Of a stretch of DNA of 64,000 nt, positions 38,596 to 46,423 are shown in pieces. How positions within the stretch are numbered: the stretch's first letter is position 1; every line of letters starts with the position of its first letter. Below the pieces are notes generated by a model. It did not search any database and was not told where the DNA came from. It saw only the letters and a program-made list of their open reading frames with translations. A program made the position numbers and the translations under genes. Source of the stretch: Pseudomonas sp. REP124 (GTDB taxonomy: Bacteria > Pseudomonadota > Gammaproteobacteria > Pseudomonadales > Pseudomonadaceae); contig NZ_JAIQWX010000004.1 of the NCBI RefSeq assembly GCF_020164475.1, positions 1 to 64,000 of the forward strand, written 5' to 3'.

Positions 38596-39123
38596 TCAGG
38601 AGTGCTCGTGGGTCAGGTGGTCTTCGATCAGGGTGAGAAAGTGGCCGTTGTGCCGGATGCAGTCTTCGAACAGGCGCCGACTGGCCGGGTCCTTGCGATC
38701 GATGGCGCATTCGCAGTAATCACGCAGCAGGGCGTCGACCGCCCGCAGCCGCCGGGCACTGCGGGCGATGCCTGTCAGGCAGTCGGCAAAACACGCCGGC
38801 TCAAGAATGTCATTGATCTGGTAGAGCGCCTCGGTCTCGGCGTGACCGCCAAGGTCGCCGATTGCCGAGGCGAGAAAGTCGACGTAAAGGGTATTGGCGC
38901 GCACCAGGCGATTGAACAATTGCTGCACCGGCAGGAAGCTCAGGTTTTTCAGCTTCTGCTGGCTGCGTTTGAGTTGCGCCAGCAGCGTCAGTGCGGTGCC
39001 CAGGGTGTCGGTCAGCGCCTCGATGATTTCCACGCGCTCGGCGGTCGACAAGGAGGTGTGCGCACCATAACGGCTGATGCGTAACGGATGACTGACGATG
39101 TACAGCCCTTTCAATGCGTTCAT
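38596..39123 (-). CDS. Dps-like ferritin-fold protein with altered ferroxidase site
   Basis: A 175-residue helical protein. The block LFNRLVRANTLYVDFLASAIGDLGGHAE resembles the Dps helix that carries metal ligands (HELFDEIYDAVDEYVDLIAER...LGG.AE). In true Dps the preceding helix has a ligand His (KQAHWNVKG) and this helix Asp and Glu; here the His-containing stretch reads KLKNLSFLPVQ, and the acidic ligands are reduced. So it may be Dps-shaped without ferroxidase activity. Divergent from the MscS-like gene across a region with a perfect operator palindrome. The call is by eye and moderately sure. Confidence 0.65.
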   Translation of the reverse strand: MNALKGLYIVSHPLRISRYGAHTSLSTAERVEIIEALTDTLGTALTLLAQLKRSQQKLKNLSFLPVQQLFNRLVRANTLYVDFLASAIGDLGGHAETEALYQINDILEPACFADCLTGIARSARRLRAVDALLRDYCECAIDRKDPASRRLFEDCIRHNGHFLTLIEDHLTHEHS

Positions 39124-39250
39124 GAAAACCGTCCCCAGACCGGCGCCGCGGCGCGATGAGTTGATTCATTCCAGGCCTCCAGCGTAAGTCTGTACGCGCG
39201 CGAGAACACTCCTACTTCGGGACGGCAGGCTAGTACATGGGTTAAGGCTC

Positions 39251-39268
39251 CTCATACCGCGGTATGAG
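39251..39268. promoter_or_regulatory. operator box 3, perfect 18-bp palindrome
   Basis: CTCATACCGCGGTATGAG is exactly self-complementary and contains the ideal core ATACC-GC-GGTAT. It lies between the divergent Dps-like (start 39123) and MscS-like (start 39352) genes, so it could serve both. Confidence 0.7.
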
Positions 39269-39351
39269 TGGCTAGCACTGAGGTAGAAGTGCCCCGCGCA
39301 AAATGGCGTCATACAGTGCAGGAACAATCGGCGCTTGCGGAGAAATCACTC

Positions 39352-40785
39352 ATGTTCACCTTCCTGCAGGCTCATCCGTTGATCTGCGGGGTCATCCTGA
39401 TCCTGATCGATCTCGCACTCTGGCAAATGGTCGGCCCCTCGCGGCACAACCTGCGCCTGTGCGTGCGCATCGTGGTTTTCGTGGCCTTCAGCGCGGTCAT
39501 GAGCGCCGCCGGCATCAGTCCCCTGCAACCGCCGTTGTGGCCTGACGACCCCGTGCTCAACCTGATGGGCACCGTGCTGGGGATCGGCTGGTGGATCTTC
39601 GCCGCCCGGACCCTGACCATCATCCTCGGCTATGGACTGATGTCCCGCGCCGGGCACAGCGCGCGTTTGCTCCATGACCTGATGGGCGCGGTGATCTTCC
39701 TGATCGCCATCGTGGCCGCCGCGGCGTATGTGCTGCAGTTGCCGGTCAAGGGCTTGCTGGCGACCTCCGGGGCGATGGCGATCATTGTCGGTCTGGCGCT
39801 GCAAAGCACTTTGAGCGATGTGTTCTCCGGGATCGTGCTCAACACCACCAAGCCCTACCAGCTCAATGACCGGATCTCCATCGACGGCACCCAGGGCAAG
39901 GTGGTGGAGATCGACTGGCGTACCACGCACCTGATGACGGACATGGGCGGCATCGCGGTGGTACCCAATTCGGTGGCGGCGAAGGCGCGGATCATCAATT
40001 TCAGCCGGCCGGGGGATGTCAACGGCATCAGCGTGATCATCGCCGTACCCGCCAGCGTGCGCCCGCGTCGGGCGATCGATGCCCTGGAGAAAACCCTGCG
40101 CGGCACCCGGGCCTTGTTGCAAACGCATTCGGCCAAGGTCTCGGTGAAAAGCTCGCATCTGGAGTACACCGAATACGAGCTCAAGGGGTTTATCGCCTCG
40201 GCCAAGCACAAGAATGAGGTGTGCAATCTGATGTTCGACCTCGCCCACAGGCACCTCGAAGCGGCCGGTGTCAGCTGGGGTTTCGGCCAGGAGGAACAGC
40301 TGTGGAACCGTCAGCGCCGGTTGCTGGAGGACGTGCGGATCTTCCGCTCGCTGAGCAACGACGAACGCGATCACCTGGCCAGGGAAATGACGCCGGTGGA
40401 CTACCAGGCCGACGAGGTCATCCTGGCGTTCGGCGAGGTTGCCGAGTGCCTGATGATCATCAGTACCGGGGTGGTGTCGGTGGCGATCCACGACGATGAA
40501 AAACTGGTGGAAGCCGGGCGCATGGGGCCGGGCGAGGTGCTGGGCGAGGAGGGGATTCTTGCCGACAAACCGTCGCGGGGCGAGTTTCGCAGCATCACCA
40601 GCGGCCGCTTGTTCCGCATCGAGAAGCACGTGTTCGGCAACCAGCTCGAACACCTGGGCGACCTGAAAAGCGCCCTGAGCCACCTGCAGGACCAACGCCA
40701 GGAAATCCGCGAAAACCTGGTGATGCAAAAGCCGGCAGAGATCAAGCGCAGCAGCTTGTTTCAGTGGCTCCTGCAACGCCGGTAA
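39352..40785 (+). CDS. MscS-type channel with C-terminal cyclic-nucleotide-binding domain
   Basis: A 477-residue protein. The first 150 residues hold about four membrane helices; then comes an MscS pore helix and beta domain (GLLATSGAMAIIVGLALQST LSDVFSGI, then NDRISIDGTQGKVVEIDWRTTHL) and finally a CAP-ED/cNMP domain (about 345-450: FRSLSNDERDHLAREMTPVD, GRMGPGEVLGEEGILAD). Such fusions are known as bacterial cyclic-nucleotide-gated MscS-like channels. Start at 39352 has GGAG about 10 nt upstream; an upstream GTG is possible. Sits in the signalling island with an operator box in its promoter. Confidence 0.88.
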   Translation: MFTFLQAHPLICGVILILIDLALWQMVGPSRHNLRLCVRIVVFVAFSAVMSAAGISPLQPPLWPDDPVLNLMGTVLGIGWWIFAARTLTIILGYGLMSRAGHSARLLHDLMGAVIFLIAIVAAAAYVLQLPVKGLLATSGAMAIIVGLALQSTLSDVFSGIVLNTTKPYQLNDRISIDGTQGKVVEIDWRTTHLMTDMGGIAVVPNSVAAKARIINFSRPGDVNGISVIIAVPASVRPRRAIDALEKTLRGTRALLQTHSAKVSVKSSHLEYTEYELKGFIASAKHKNEVCNLMFDLAHRHLEAAGVSWGFGQEEQLWNRQRRLLEDVRIFRSLSNDERDHLAREMTPVDYQADEVILAFGEVAECLMIISTGVVSVAIHDDEKLVEAGRMGPGEVLGEEGILADKPSRGEFRSITSGRLFRIEKHVFGNQLEHLGDLKSALSHLQDQRQEIRENLVMQKPAEIKRSSLFQWLLQRR

Positions 40786-40793
40786 ACACAGGT

Positions 40794-40897
40794 TTTGTAG
40801 GAGCGAGCACGCTCGCGATGGTCGTTAACGATGACGCGGGCTGTCTGCTTTCCCGTGGTGTCTGGTCGTCCATCGCGAGCAAGCTCGGCTCCTACAG
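40794..40897. repeat. REP palindromic pair
   Basis: Arms TTTTGTAGGAGCGAGCACGC and GAGCAAGCTCGGCTCCTACA; the right arm touches the stop codon of the DJ-1/PfpI-type gene. Confidence 0.86.
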
Positions 40898-40898
40898 G

Positions 40899-41600
40899 TC
40901 AGGTGTACTGCGATTGCAGCAACGTCCCCCACTTGTCCTGGTTATCCGGCCGCCGGTAGTACACCACCATGCGCCGGGCCACTTGCATCGATATATCTCG
41001 CCCCGCATCGGCCTCGACCAGCGCCAAGGCCAGGTCGATACCGGCACTCACGCCGGCCGAAGTCCAGATCGATCCCTGTTGGATGAAGATGGCTTCGCGA
41101 TCAAGTTCCACCTGGGGATACTGCCGCTCGAACAGATCCGCCACCAGCCAGTGGGTCGCCACGCGCAGGCCGTCGAGCAGGCCGGCGGCCGCCAGCAGGA
41201 AGGTGCCGCTGCACACCGACACCGTGCGGCGGGATCTGGAAGAAGCGCAGCGCAATGCCTGCACCAGCGCGTTGTGATTGCCCAGGGTCTGGCGAATGGT
41301 CGGCGTGCCGGGCACCAGCAGGGTATCGATCGCAACACCGGCCAACTGATCCAGGCGTTCGGTATCCACCACCAGACCCTCGGCGGTCTGTACCGGCCCG
41401 CCATCCAGGCTCGCGGTGCGCAAGGTATAACCCGGCAAACTGCTTTCGGTCAGGATATGGTTGGCCGCATAGAACACCGTCTGCGCCCCGGTCAGATCCA
41501 GCAGACCCATTTTCGGGTAGGCAAAAAACACGACGCTGCGCGATAGCTGCGGATCGCTGCCGGTGCTTGCAGGGTTTTCGGTCCTTTCATGGATAGACAC
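40899..41600 (-). CDS. DJ-1/PfpI-family protein, GlxA-type without the helix-turn-helix
   Basis: A 233-residue protein of the class I glutamine-amidotransferase-like fold. VSVCSGTFLLAAAGLLDG has the nucleophile-elbow Cys; GVSAGIDLALALVEADAGR and QVARRMVVYYRRPDNQDK match the N-terminal half of GlxA-type AraC regulators, where a DNA-binding domain would follow. This protein stops just there, and its stop abuts a REP, so it may be a truncated regulator. Alternatively it is a stand-alone isonitrile-hydratase-type enzyme. GTG start with GAGGAAA upstream. Confidence 0.82.
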   Translation of the reverse strand: MSIHERTENPASTGSDPQLSRSVVFFAYPKMGLLDLTGAQTVFYAANHILTESSLPGYTLRTASLDGGPVQTAEGLVVDTERLDQLAGVAIDTLLVPGTPTIRQTLGNHNALVQALRCASSRSRRTVSVCSGTFLLAAAGLLDGLRVATHWLVADLFERQYPQVELDREAIFIQQGSIWTSAGVSAGIDLALALVEADAGRDISMQVARRMVVYYRRPDNQDKWGTLLQSQYT

Positions 41601-41651
41601 TCTTTGCTTTCCTCGTGTGATTTCACATAGCGAAACAGCATTGGAGAAGGA

Positions 41652-43106
41652 TCATTTGTGATCGCCGGGGACCGTCAGCGGAATCGCAAACATGAATTGC
41701 GTACCGACGCCCACGGTGCTGGCGACCCAGATTCGGCCGCCATGGAATTCGATGATCGAACGGCAGATCGCCAATCCCATGCCCAGACCGTTCTGTTTGG
41801 TGGTGAAGAACGGATCGAACAGGGTGGCGAGGATGTCCTGCGCGATGCCGGTGCCGCAGTCGGCGACTTCCAGCACCGCTTCGTTGTCCTGCACCGAGGT
41901 GCTGATGCGCAGGGAGCGCGGTCGGTCGTGGATCTCGGCCATGGCCTGGCAGGCGTTGACGATCAGATTGATGATCACCTGCTGCAACTGAACCCGGTCG
42001 GCGTTCACACAGGCGCTCTGCGCCCGGGCCTCTACGGACAGGCGCACCTGATGGCTGGAAATCTCATGCTGCATCAGGTTCAGCGAGTCGCTGACGATGT
42101 CATCGAACACTTCAATGTTGCGCTGCACATCGCTCTGTCTCGAGAGCGCGCGGATGCAGGCGATGACTTCCGAAGCCCGGCAGGAATTCTGAATGATCCG
42201 GTCCAGCGAGCGGCGTGCTTCATCCAGGTTCGGCTCGGGGCGGTTGATCCAGCGTTTACAGGACTCGCCGCTGGTGATCACCGCCGCCAGCGGCTGATTG
42301 ATTTCGTGGGCAATGGAGGCGGCCAGTTCGCCCATGGAAGTGACGCGGGTGACGTGGGCCAGTTTCGCCTGGGAATGAAACAGCGCTTCCTCGGCCTGGC
42401 GGGACGCGGTGACGTCCCTCACGGCACCGACGTACTCGACACGCCCGTCATGGTTGAACAGCGGATTGGCGATCATGTGCACGTACTTGATGCGCCCGTC
42501 GGGCATCCGCAGGCGATGCTCCGCTTCCAGGTGTTTTTCCTGACGCGCCGCGCGCTGCAACACGCCGTCGACCACGGCCAGATCGTCGGGGTGGGTGCGG
42601 TCCTTGATCAGGGCAACGGTCGGCGTGACCTCTCGTGGATACTCGAAAATGCGCGCCGACTCGGCTGACCAGGAGATGGTTTCATCCTTGTCGATCATGA
42701 AACCGATGCTGCCGGTGTGACTGAGTTTCTGGGCGCCCATGAAGAACGCTTCCTTGCGCCGCAGGTTTTCCGAGGAGCGTTTGCTGCGCAGCGCCAGCAG
42801 GGTGATGGTGGTCAGCGCGACGAGACAGCGCACATACGCGGAGATCTGCTTTTCGTCGCGATAACCGCCATCGGCGATAAAACTGAAGGTCAGGAACGCG
42901 ATGGAGGTGATGGCGACGGTGACGAAGACGGGGATGGAAAAAATATTGGCCGACATGAACACCAGGGTGATGTAGAGCAGCGTCGGCACGACGTCGGCGT
43001 CCAGGGTGGTGTTGATAATGAAGATCATGCTGCCGACCGCGATGGCGGCTAACCAGGCCATGGCATCCGATAAAAAAAGTCGCTTGCAGCGTTTGATGAT
43101 AGACAT
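41652..43106 (-). CDS. membrane PAS sensor histidine kinase 1
   Basis: A 484-residue hybrid-free kinase: N-terminal region with four hydrophobic segments (about 15-110), PAS domain (about 120-235, ending VRDVTASRQAEEAL), HisKA with phospho-His267 (LAASIAHEINQPLAAV) and HATPase (NLIVNACQAM, NGLGMGLAICRSIIEFHGG). The H-box belongs to the FixL/StyS-like class. It is about half identical to the kinase at 46423 through the PAS and kinase core. No cognate regulator gene is adjacent, so it probably signals to the receivers at 38061 and 45158 or the regulator at 45622. Start 43106 has GGAAGA upstream. Confidence 0.92.
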   Translation of the reverse strand: MSIIKRCKRLFLSDAMAWLAAIAVGSMIFIINTTLDADVVPTLLYITLVFMSANIFSIPVFVTVAITSIAFLTFSFIADGGYRDEKQISAYVRCLVALTTITLLALRSKRSSENLRRKEAFFMGAQKLSHTGSIGFMIDKDETISWSAESARIFEYPREVTPTVALIKDRTHPDDLAVVDGVLQRAARQEKHLEAEHRLRMPDGRIKYVHMIANPLFNHDGRVEYVGAVRDVTASRQAEEALFHSQAKLAHVTRVTSMGELAASIAHEINQPLAAVITSGESCKRWINRPEPNLDEARRSLDRIIQNSCRASEVIACIRALSRQSDVQRNIEVFDDIVSDSLNLMQHEISSHQVRLSVEARAQSACVNADRVQLQQVIINLIVNACQAMAEIHDRPRSLRISTSVQDNEAVLEVADCGTGIAQDILATLFDPFFTTKQNGLGMGLAICRSIIEFHGGRIWVASTVGVGTQFMFAIPLTVPGDHK

Positions 43107-43232
43107 TTGTTCTTCCGGGTTTTTGCTATCTAACGGCAACTCGCGCGGCACTCGTGATGCCGGGCAAACTCTTCATGAGGTTTTTTCTGCTGGTGTTCAG
43201 TGGTTCCAGGGGTGGGGTTGGTTGACGCTAAA

Positions 43233-43267
43233 GAAAAAACGCCCGCCAGAAAAACGAGTGGCGGGCG
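43233..43267 (-). terminator. rho-independent terminator of the small membrane-protein gene
   Basis: Minus strand: CGCCCGCCA / TGGCGGGCG stem of 9 bp with a 10-nt loop followed by a run of T (TTTTTTC). Terminates transcription from 43368-43628. Confidence 0.9.
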
Positions 43268-43367
43268 CTTGGGAAATGTCCCGACCAGCAAGGAGTAGGC
43301 TGAGCGGGATTGGGTGTTCAAACCCGATGCATCAATCGGGTGAAACAACAATCGGGTGAAGCTTCAA

Positions 43368-43628
43368 TCATCGGGCGAAGCCGTGCAGATGAGCGGCTGC
43401 CTCTCTTCGCAGACGATTGAATGACTGCAAACGCATGACATAGCCGATCTTGATGGCGGTCGGACCGAGGATCGTCATGGCATGGGCGGCGATCAGGCCG
43501 GGCAACGACAGATACCGGTCCAGGCCGTACGCCAGGATGGCCCCGACGATCAGCGCAACCAGCCCGCCGATCAACAGGACGTTGGACAACTTCAAGACCC
43601 GAAAGGGACGTTCAAAAAATTCATACAT
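43368..43628 (-). CDS. small two-helix membrane protein, possibly PpyR-like
   Basis: An 86-residue inner-membrane protein with two predicted helices (VLLIGGLVALIVGAILAYGL and about residues 42-62, LPGLIAAHAMTILGPTAIKI) and an Arg-rich tail. Size and layout recall the pseudomonad PpyR-type membrane protein, which affects Psl and pyoverdine genes in P. aeruginosa; I recognise this only weakly. A clear ribosome site (GGAG) and terminator show it is a real gene. It sits 80 nt downstream of the NDH-2-like gene, probably in the same operon. Confidence 0.78.
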   Translation of the reverse strand: MYEFFERPFRVLKLSNVLLIGGLVALIVGAILAYGLDRYLSLPGLIAAHAMTILGPTAIKIGYVMRLQSFNRLRREAAAHLHGFAR

Positions 43629-43708
43629 GTCGATCTCCTTTCCAGCGTCGTGCGTTGAATCGCGGTGGACGGGGTTGCCCGTAAATCATCCGGACAACCC
43701 CGGGCCCA

Positions 43709-44911
43709 TCAGGCCACCGGAATCAGCGGATCGGCCGCGGCCAAAGCAACGGCGCGATCGGCTGCCGGCGGGTAGATCCACACGGAGTTGATCTGCTGCT
43801 TGAGTTCCTTGGCTTCCTGTTTGACCAGCTTGACCTGGCGATCCCAGCCTTCGGTGAACACCGCGCCCCAGGCGCCGAGGTCCAGGCAGGTCACGTACTT
43901 GGGTTGGCTGTAGGCCATCGGGTCCACGCCCAGGAGATCGGCGGCGACGTTGTTGCCGGCATAGCGGCCCAGGGCGATGGCGTGCTGGCACGACATGGCG
44001 GCGAAGTTGCCCAGATCGTCGGTGGCGGCGTAGGCGGTGTCACCGGTGGCGTAGATATCGGCGTGGCCGCGTACTTTCAGGTTCGGATCGACATGCAGGC
44101 GGCCCTGATGGTCACGGGTGCCTTGCACTTGCTCGGTCAGCGGGCTGGCGCGGAAACCCACGGTCCAGATCACGGTGGCGGCTTCGATGCGCTGGCCGTC
44201 GGCGAGGGTGACGCCACCGGCATCCACCGAGGCGACAGTGGCGCCGACGATCCATTCGATGCCCAGGTGCTCCGAGGCTTCGACGATGGAAGGACGAATG
44301 CCATCGCCCAGGGAGCCGGCGATTTGTGTGCCACGGTCGACGATGATTACCCGCACATCGGCGTTCTCACCCAGCACGGCACGCAGGCGCGCCGGCATTT
44401 CGGTCGCGGTTTCGATACCGGTGAAGCCGCCGCCGGCGACTACCACGGTGTTGCGCGCGGCACTGGCTGGCTGGTCTTTCAGGGCGTTGATGTGGGTTTC
44501 CAGTTCGGCGGCCGATTCGATGGTGTCGACGTCGAACGCGTACTCGAGCATGCCTTCGACCGGAGGGCGCATCAGGTGGCTACCGGCGGCCAGGACCAGG
44601 CGGTCATAGCTCAGCTGACCCTGCTCGCCGGAGGCTTTGACATAGCCGACCTGCTTGTTTTTCTCGTCGATCCGCTCGGCCGAGCCCTGGACGAATTTGA
44701 TGCCCACGGCGTCGAACAGATCGTTGAGCGGCGCCATCATGGTGTGCACGTTCGGCTCGTAGAAGCGCGGACGAATGCGCAATTCTGCCTGAGGAGCCAG
44801 AACGGTGATTTCGACGTCGTTGCGATCGTGCTGGTCCAGCAGACGGGCAGCGCTCAATGCGCTCCAGACACCACCGAAACCTGCACCAATAATCAAAATC
44901 TGCTGTTTCAT
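43709..44911 (-). CDS. NDH-2-like FAD/NAD(P)-dependent oxidoreductase
   Basis: A 400-residue two-dinucleotide-binding-domain flavoprotein of the type II NADH dehydrogenase / pyridine nucleotide-disulfide family. FAD motif IIGAGFGGVWSALSAARLL at the N-terminus, NAD motif VVVAGGGFTGIETATEMPAR near residue 155, and the second FAD segment DIYATGDTAYA near 290. Shorter than typical Ndh and without an obvious C-terminal membrane helix. ATG at 44911 with GGAG 8 nt upstream. The promoter region 44912-45157 contains several ATACC half-sites, so it belongs to the local regulon. Confidence 0.9.
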   Translation of the reverse strand: MKQQILIIGAGFGGVWSALSAARLLDQHDRNDVEITVLAPQAELRIRPRFYEPNVHTMMAPLNDLFDAVGIKFVQGSAERIDEKNKQVGYVKASGEQGQLSYDRLVLAAGSHLMRPPVEGMLEYAFDVDTIESAAELETHINALKDQPASAARNTVVVAGGGFTGIETATEMPARLRAVLGENADVRVIIVDRGTQIAGSLGDGIRPSIVEASEHLGIEWIVGATVASVDAGGVTLADGQRIEAATVIWTVGFRASPLTEQVQGTRDHQGRLHVDPNLKVRGHADIYATGDTAYAATDDLGNFAAMSCQHAIALGRYAGNNVAADLLGVDPMAYSQPKYVTCLDLGAWGAVFTEGWDRQVKLVKQEAKELKQQINSVWIYPPAADRAVALAAADPLIPVA

Positions 44912-45114
44912 TGTTTTAGCTCCTGAAGAACGATCGAGGGCGAAAAAGGGTGTTGCGATAAAAGCTCGACACGGTTGGCTTGTCGTCGCGTGGTACTTGA
45001 AACATGCGAGACAGACAGTGTCGGGCTTCGATGTGGAGTAGATGTTATTCCACGGATTGGCCTATGACACTTCTACGTAGGGACATCCGGGGTATGAGTA
45101 GGTATTAGCGGGTT

Positions 45115-45126
45115 ATACCAAGGTGT
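45115..45126. promoter_or_regulatory. operator box 4 with extra half-sites upstream of the NDH-2-like gene
   Basis: ATACCAAGGTGT, with GGTAT half-sites at 45091 and 45101 in direct orientation nearby. No matching -10 at the 24-nt spacing, so the arrangement differs from boxes 2 and 5. Confidence 0.5.
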
Positions 45127-45157
45127 TAGTTGCCGGCAGTGGCTGGGGTTAGTTGCC

Positions 45158-45523
45158 TCAATCAAGTGCAGTCTCGATGCACGCGAGCAACTTTTCGGTG
45201 GAAAAGGGTTTGGGGAAAAACGCCAGCGGCGCCCTGGCGTTCGCGCCAGGCGCGCGCTGTGCATCGGGGTTCCCGGTGATGAAAATGACGGGAATATGAA
45301 TGCCCTTGGCTGCCAGATCCTCGTACATCTGAATGCCGTCCATGTCCGGCATTTGTATGTCCGAGATCAAACAGGCGCTATGGGTCGGGCCGTCGGAGAA
45401 GATGAACTCGTGAGCACCGCAATAGGTGCGCACTTTATATCCGCTGGAGCGCAAAAGACTGTCCAGAGCCATTCTTACGGATTCATCGTTATCGACGACG
45501 GAAATGATCGCTTCATTGCGCAT
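45158..45523 (-). CDS. single-domain response regulator receiver B
   Basis: A 121-residue receiver without output domain, paralogue of the one at 38061 (CLISDIQMPD with Asp55, Lys105 in FFPKPF). The acidic pocket reads VVDNDE, so one of the usual pair of acidic residues is Asn, which may alter Mg binding or phosphatase rate. It lies 98 nt downstream of the FixJ-type regulator gene but has its own promoter with box 5. ATG at 45523; the gene ends in an intergenic region with half-sites. Confidence 0.92.
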   Translation of the reverse strand: MRNEAIISVVDNDESVRMALDSLLRSSGYKVRTYCGAHEFIFSDGPTHSACLISDIQMPDMDGIQMYEDLAAKGIHIPVIFITGNPDAQRAPGANARAPLAFFPKPFSTEKLLACIETALD

Positions 45524-45577
45524 AGTTGTGTCCTGCCTTGTAGCGGAGAGCACTTAAAGGCTGTCCGCCATCGCTGC

Positions 45578-45619
45578 AAGATACGCTGTCCTGAAAAGGC
45601 GCAAAGTATACGTGGGTAT
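45578..45619 (-). promoter_or_regulatory. operator box 5 and -10 of receiver B
   Basis: Box ATACGTGGGTAT (45608-45619); on the minus strand 24 nt lie between it and TATCTT (45583-45578), the same design as at 38489-38530. Distances from box to start codon are also alike (about 85 nt). Confidence 0.68.
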
Positions 45620-45621
45620 AG

Positions 45622-46275
45622 TCACCGGACAGTTGGCGGGGCCCCGATCACCTCGGCCATGCGCACCAGGTCGGCAAACGAGCGTGCGCCCATCTTGCGC
45701 ATGGCCTGGCCGCGATGGATTTTCACGGTGATTTCGCTGAGGCCGATTTCGCCGGCGATCTGCTTGTTCATCAGCCCCGAAGCCGCCAGGGCCATGACGG
45801 TCTGTTCCCGTGCGGTGAGGGTCTGGTGGCGACCACGCAAGTCTTCGGCATGGCGCTCGGATTCGCGGCGCTGCTTGTCGCGATTATGCGCGGCGCACAC
45901 GGCATCGATCAGGTCCTGCTCGCGAAAGGGCTTGGTGAGGAAATCCACCGCCCCGGCTTTCATCGCCCGCACGGTCATGGCGATGTCGCCATAGCCGGTT
46001 ATGAACACGATGGGCACGTTGATCCCGGCGGCGGCCAGTTCGTTCTGAAAGTCCAGGCCGCTGCTGCCTTGCAGTCTCACGTCCAGCACCAGGCAACTGA
46101 CCGTGTCGGTGCGTGTGTACTTCATGAACTCGGCGACCGAGCCGAACAACTCCACCCGCAAACCGATGGAGCGCAACAGACTGCCGAGGGATTCACGCAG
46201 GGGCGCATCGTCATCCACGACGAAAACCATGGATTCACCCGGCGTGATTTTGTTGAAAGGGTGTTGTTCGTTCAT
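45622..46275 (-). CDS. FixJ/StyR-type response regulator with LuxR output domain
   Basis: A 217-residue two-domain regulator: receiver (about 15-130, Asp65 in CLVLDVRLQG, Lys115 in FLTKPF) and LuxR-type helix-turn-helix (from about 150: LTAREQTVMALAASGLMNKQIAGEIGLSEITVKIHRG). This class (FixJ, TodT, StyR, NodW) binds short palindromes. It is the only DNA-binding response regulator in the island, and so the best candidate to bind the ATACC-N2-GGTAT boxes. The histidine kinase at 46423 is immediately upstream in the same direction. Confidence 0.93.
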   Translation of the reverse strand: MNEQHPFNKITPGESMVFVVDDDAPLRESLGSLLRSIGLRVELFGSVAEFMKYTRTDTVSCLVLDVRLQGSSGLDFQNELAAAGINVPIVFITGYGDIAMTVRAMKAGAVDFLTKPFREQDLIDAVCAAHNRDKQRRESERHAEDLRGRHQTLTAREQTVMALAASGLMNKQIAGEIGLSEITVKIHRGQAMRKMGARSFADLVRMAEVIGAPPTVR

Positions 46276-46369
46276 TACTGGTTCCCAAGGGGTTGGACGT
46301 GCAACCGCCCTGCGCTGTGGTCCTTGTGCAGGGCGCTACATTAAGTGCATGCGGGGGCTCGAGGCATTC

Positions 46370-46381
46370 ATACCTGCGGAT
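46370..46381. promoter_or_regulatory. operator box 6 upstream of the FixJ-type gene
   Basis: ATACCTGCGGAT, a weaker match. On the minus strand 24 nt downstream is CTTAAT (46345-46340), a possible -10, so the geometry may copy boxes 2 and 5. Confidence 0.45.
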
Positions 46382-46411
46382 GGCGGTACAACGCGTTGGT
46401 ATGGCTGCGTC

Positions 46412-46423
46412 ATACCAAGGTAT
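46412..46423. promoter_or_regulatory. operator box 7 at the kinase stop codon
   Basis: ATACCAAGGTAT is an ideal core match that overlaps the TAA stop of the kinase gene at 46423. It may act from upstream of the FixJ-type gene together with box 6. Confidence 0.6.

Noticed and set aside
39346-40776. 476-codon minus-strand frame opposite the MscS-like gene
   Set aside because: Antisense shadow; His/Gln-rich and without domain signatures.
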